DNA of 8,447 nucleotides from an uncultured Collinsella sp. (GTDB lineage: Bacteria > Actinomycetota > Coriobacteriia > Coriobacteriales > Coriobacteriaceae), in assembly GCA_959602875.1 (NCBI GenBank), contig CAUGVQ010000089.1, positions 1 through 8,447 on the forward strand, in the 5' to 3' direction. The notes beneath the pieces were generated by a model, which was not told the DNA's origin, searched no databases, and saw only the letters and a list, made by a program, of their open reading frames with translations. Of this stretch, positions 6,575-8,447 are shown piece by piece. Both the position numbers and the translations under genes were made by a program. The first letter of the stretch is position 1, and the number at the start of each line of letters is the position of its first letter.

Positions 6575-8447
6575 ATGCTCGAGGATTACCGCCGCGCCCG
6601 CAAGCGCGCAACCAAGGAGTTCCAGGCCGATGTCGCCGCGGGCAGGTATCCCTATCCGCCCGCGCTCGACGACATCCTCAAAGGGGAGGGCTACCAAGGC
6701 GAGATTCCCCTCGGTCTTGCCGAGATCGATCTTGCGCTCATCGCCGGTACGCGCACGCGCGGCCGTCAGAACAGCTTCTCGTCTGGCTTCATGCCCCTGC
6801 AGGAAGCATCGACGGAGTTCGCGAGCAAGTGGAGCGACCTCATCGACTCGCAGTGCGCCGAGGGCATCCACGAGCCCATCGTGGTCTACGAGTACCTCCA
6901 GCGCTTCTACGTGCAAGAGGGCAACAAGCGCGTCTCGGTATTGCGCTATCTGGGGCAGCCTACGGTGCTCGCCAAGATCACGCGCGTTGTTCCCATGCCG
7001 AGCGATAGCAAGGCCTACCGTGTCTACCAGGAGTTCATGCGCTTCTACCGCGTTGCCCCCGTCTTTGGCATCGTGCTTGCAGAAGAGGGCGATTACGCGC
7101 GCCTCGCCGCGTTTGCCGGGCGTGACTTGGACAATCCCTGGCCCGATGACGCCGTGCGCGATCTGCGCTCGACCTTCGACGCGTTTGCCGCCGCCTTTAG
7201 GGCGCGAGGCGGCGAGGCCCTCGGCATGAGCGCCGGCAGCGCGTTTCTCATCTATCTCAAGGTGTTTGGGTACGACGAGGCGGTCCGTGCGCTTCCCGCC
7301 GAGGTCGATGCACGCGTCGCGCGCATCTGGGACGAGTTTGTGGTCTCGCGCGACGGAGGCAAGGTGGCCTACCTCGAGGACCCGAGCGGCAAGCGAGCCA
7401 ATATCATCCCCGAGATCAAATCGCTCGCCAAGGAGACCATGGGGTCGCGACCGTTTCTCGCGGCGTTCATCTACGAGTCCTCGCCCGAGGTCGACGGCTG
7501 GACGGCGCTGCACGAGAAGGGCCGGATGAAGCTCGTCGAGAAGGTCGGGCCGACCGTCATGTCCCAGGCGTATTTCGATTGTGTCGACGATGCGGCCTTC
7601 GATGCCGCTGTGGCGGACGCCACGCGCCGCCGCGCCGACCTCATCGTCACGGTCTCGCCCACGCAGATGCGCTCCTGCCTGCGCGCGGCGGTGGCGCACC
7701 CGGAGCTTCCCATCATCAACTGCTCGGTCTCGCTTTCGCACAGCGCTGTGCGCACGTTTGCGGGACGGCTGTACGAGGCAAAGTTTTTGCTCGGCGCCCT
7801 TGCGGCGAGCATGGCCAGAAACCATCGTGTGGGCTATGTGGCCGAGAACCCGGTCTATGGCACCGTGGCAGAGATCAACGCCTTTGCCATTGGCGCGCGC
7901 ATGATCGACCCGTATGTGACGGTCTATCTCAAATGGTTCTCCGCCAAGGACTACGACTGGAAGCGCGAACTCGCCGAGAGCGATGTGCGCGTGGTCTCCG
8001 CCCGCGACTACCTCGACCCGAGCGACCCCGATGAGCCCTGGGGCCTCTACGAGATAAGAGACGACGGCTCCAGTCGCCACCTGGCCGAGCCCATCTGGAA
8101 GTGGGGGCGCTACTATGCGCTTATCGTCCGCTCCATCAGAAACGACTCGTGGAAAAAGGAGGGAGCGACGCGCCGCGGCGAGGCCCTCAACTACTGGTGG
8201 GGGATGTCTGCGGGCGTGCTCGACGTCCGGCTTTCCGACGAGGTGCCCTACGGCCAGCGGGTGCTCGTGGAGGGTATCCGTCAGTCGATGCTCACGCGCC
8301 GCATCAACCCCTTTGCCGGGGAGCTCGTCAGTCAGGGCGGCGCGCTCATCCATACCGGGCCCGACCGCCTCTCAAGTGAGGAGATCGTGCGCATGCGGTG
8401 GCTGAACGAGAACATCGTCGGGCGCTTGCCTGAGCAGCGCGAGCTGT
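6575..8447 (+). CDS. Cytoplasmic ParB-like / BMP (PnrA-type) domain fusion protein, 3'-truncated
   Basis: The frame is open from ATG 6575 to the window end (624 codons plus one base), so the C-terminus is missing. AAAGGGGAG (6563-6571) supports this start. Residues 47-130 look like a ParB/sulfiredoxin-type fold: GLAEIDLALIAGT, then GIHEPIVVYEYLQRFYV, then EGNKRVSVLRYLG (115-127), matching the family pattern of PI-x-V followed by G-N/D-x-R. Residues 131-288 are helical-looking and unrecognised. Residues 293-624 resemble the BMP/PnrA binding-protein domain of the GWT subtype: DGWTALHEKGR (307-317), DLIVTVSPTQM, RLYEAKFLLGALAASM, VGYVAENPVYGTVAEINAFAIGARMIDP, and a late MRWLNENIVGRLP typical of the domain's end. 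BMP proteins are normally exported lipoproteins that bind nucleosides. Here there is no signal peptide or lipobox, so the protein should be cytoplasmic. A ligand-sensing role is my inference. The BMP call is stronger (about 0.85) than the ParB-like call (about 0.65). It lies beyond the terminator, so it may be a separate transcription unit. Confidence 0.85.
   Translation, partial: MLEDYRRARKRATKEFQADVAAGRYPYPPALDDILKGEGYQGEIPLGLAEIDLALIAGTRTRGRQNSFSSGFMPLQEASTEFASKWSDLIDSQCAEGIHEPIVVYEYLQRFYVQEGNKRVSVLRYLGQPTVLAKITRVVPMPSDSKAYRVYQEFMRFYRVAPVFGIVLAEEGDYARLAAFAGRDLDNPWPDDAVRDLRSTFDAFAAAFRARGGEALGMSAGSAFLIYLKVFGYDEAVRALPAEVDARVARIWDEFVVSRDGGKVAYLEDPSGKRANIIPEIKSLAKETMGSRPFLAAFIYESSPEVDGWTALHEKGRMKLVEKVGPTVMSQAYFDCVDDAAFDAAVADATRRRADLIVTVSPTQMRSCLRAAVAHPELPIINCSVSLSHSAVRTFAGRLYEAKFLLGALAASMARNHRVGYVAENPVYGTVAEINAFAIGARMIDPYVTVYLKWFSAKDYDWKRELAESDVRVVSARDYLDPSDPDEPWGLYEIRDDGSSRHLAEPIWKWGRYYALIVRSIRNDSWKKEGATRRGEALNYWWGMSAGVLDVRLSDEVPYGQRVLVEGIRQSMLTRRINPFAGELVSQGGALIHTGPDRLSSEEIVRMRWLNENIVGRLPEQREL

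Noticed and set aside
3363..6611. Very long minus-strand open frame (1082 codons) opposite msmG and aga
   Set aside because: It lies wholly antisense to two genes with clear family motifs. Its translation is Arg/His/Val/Ala-rich without any domain, as expected from codons ending in G/C read in reverse.
6557..8353. Minus-strand open frame of 598 codons opposite the fusion gene
   Set aside because: It is the antisense shadow of a + strand frame that carries BMP and ParB-like motifs. Its own translation is low-complexity with no recognisable family.

Overview
The window comes from a G+C-rich bacterium (about 60% or more by eye). Codons mostly end in G or C, and most genes have clear Shine-Dalgarno sites. 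Protein style, the twin-arginine-like lipoprotein signal and the gene set fit Actinomycetota, most likely class Coriobacteriia (Collinsella/Olsenella-like gut bacteria). This is an inference from sequence character only. All genes lie on the + strand.

Positions 1-6473 hold one sugar-uptake operon of the MsmEFGK/RafEFG type. It encodes an ABC ATPase (5' end cut off by the window), a lipoprotein solute-binding protein, two MalF/MalG-type permeases and a cytoplasmic GH36 alpha-galactosidase. Gaps between the four transporter genes are 24 nt, 12 nt and a 1-nt TAATG overlap. The expected pathway is capture of raffinose, melibiose, stachyose or similar alpha-galactosides outside the membrane, ATP-driven import of the intact sugar, and release of galactose inside the cell. 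A 144-nt gap before the alpha-galactosidase gene contains two adjacent GC-rich hairpins without a U-tract. They probably set mRNA stability or relative expression between the transporter and enzyme parts. A 14-bp hairpin followed by TTTT directly after the alpha-galactosidase stop codon looks like the operon terminator.

Positions 6575-8447 hold the most unusual item: a long gene, cut by the window's 3' end after 624 codons. It has no signal peptide. Its N-terminal part resembles the ParB/sulfiredoxin-like fold (EGNKRVSVLRYLG motif). A helical middle region of about 160 residues that I do not recognise follows, and then a BMP/PnrA-type ligand-binding domain (GWT subtype). BMP domains are normally extracytoplasmic nucleoside-binding lipoproteins, so a cytoplasmic ParB-like/BMP fusion suggests an intracellular ligand sensor of unknown function. 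It lies beyond the terminator and need not belong to the sugar operon.

No tRNA, rRNA, CRISPR array, insertion sequence or transcription regulator gene was seen. No convincing promoter was found, and the operon promoter must lie upstream of the window.
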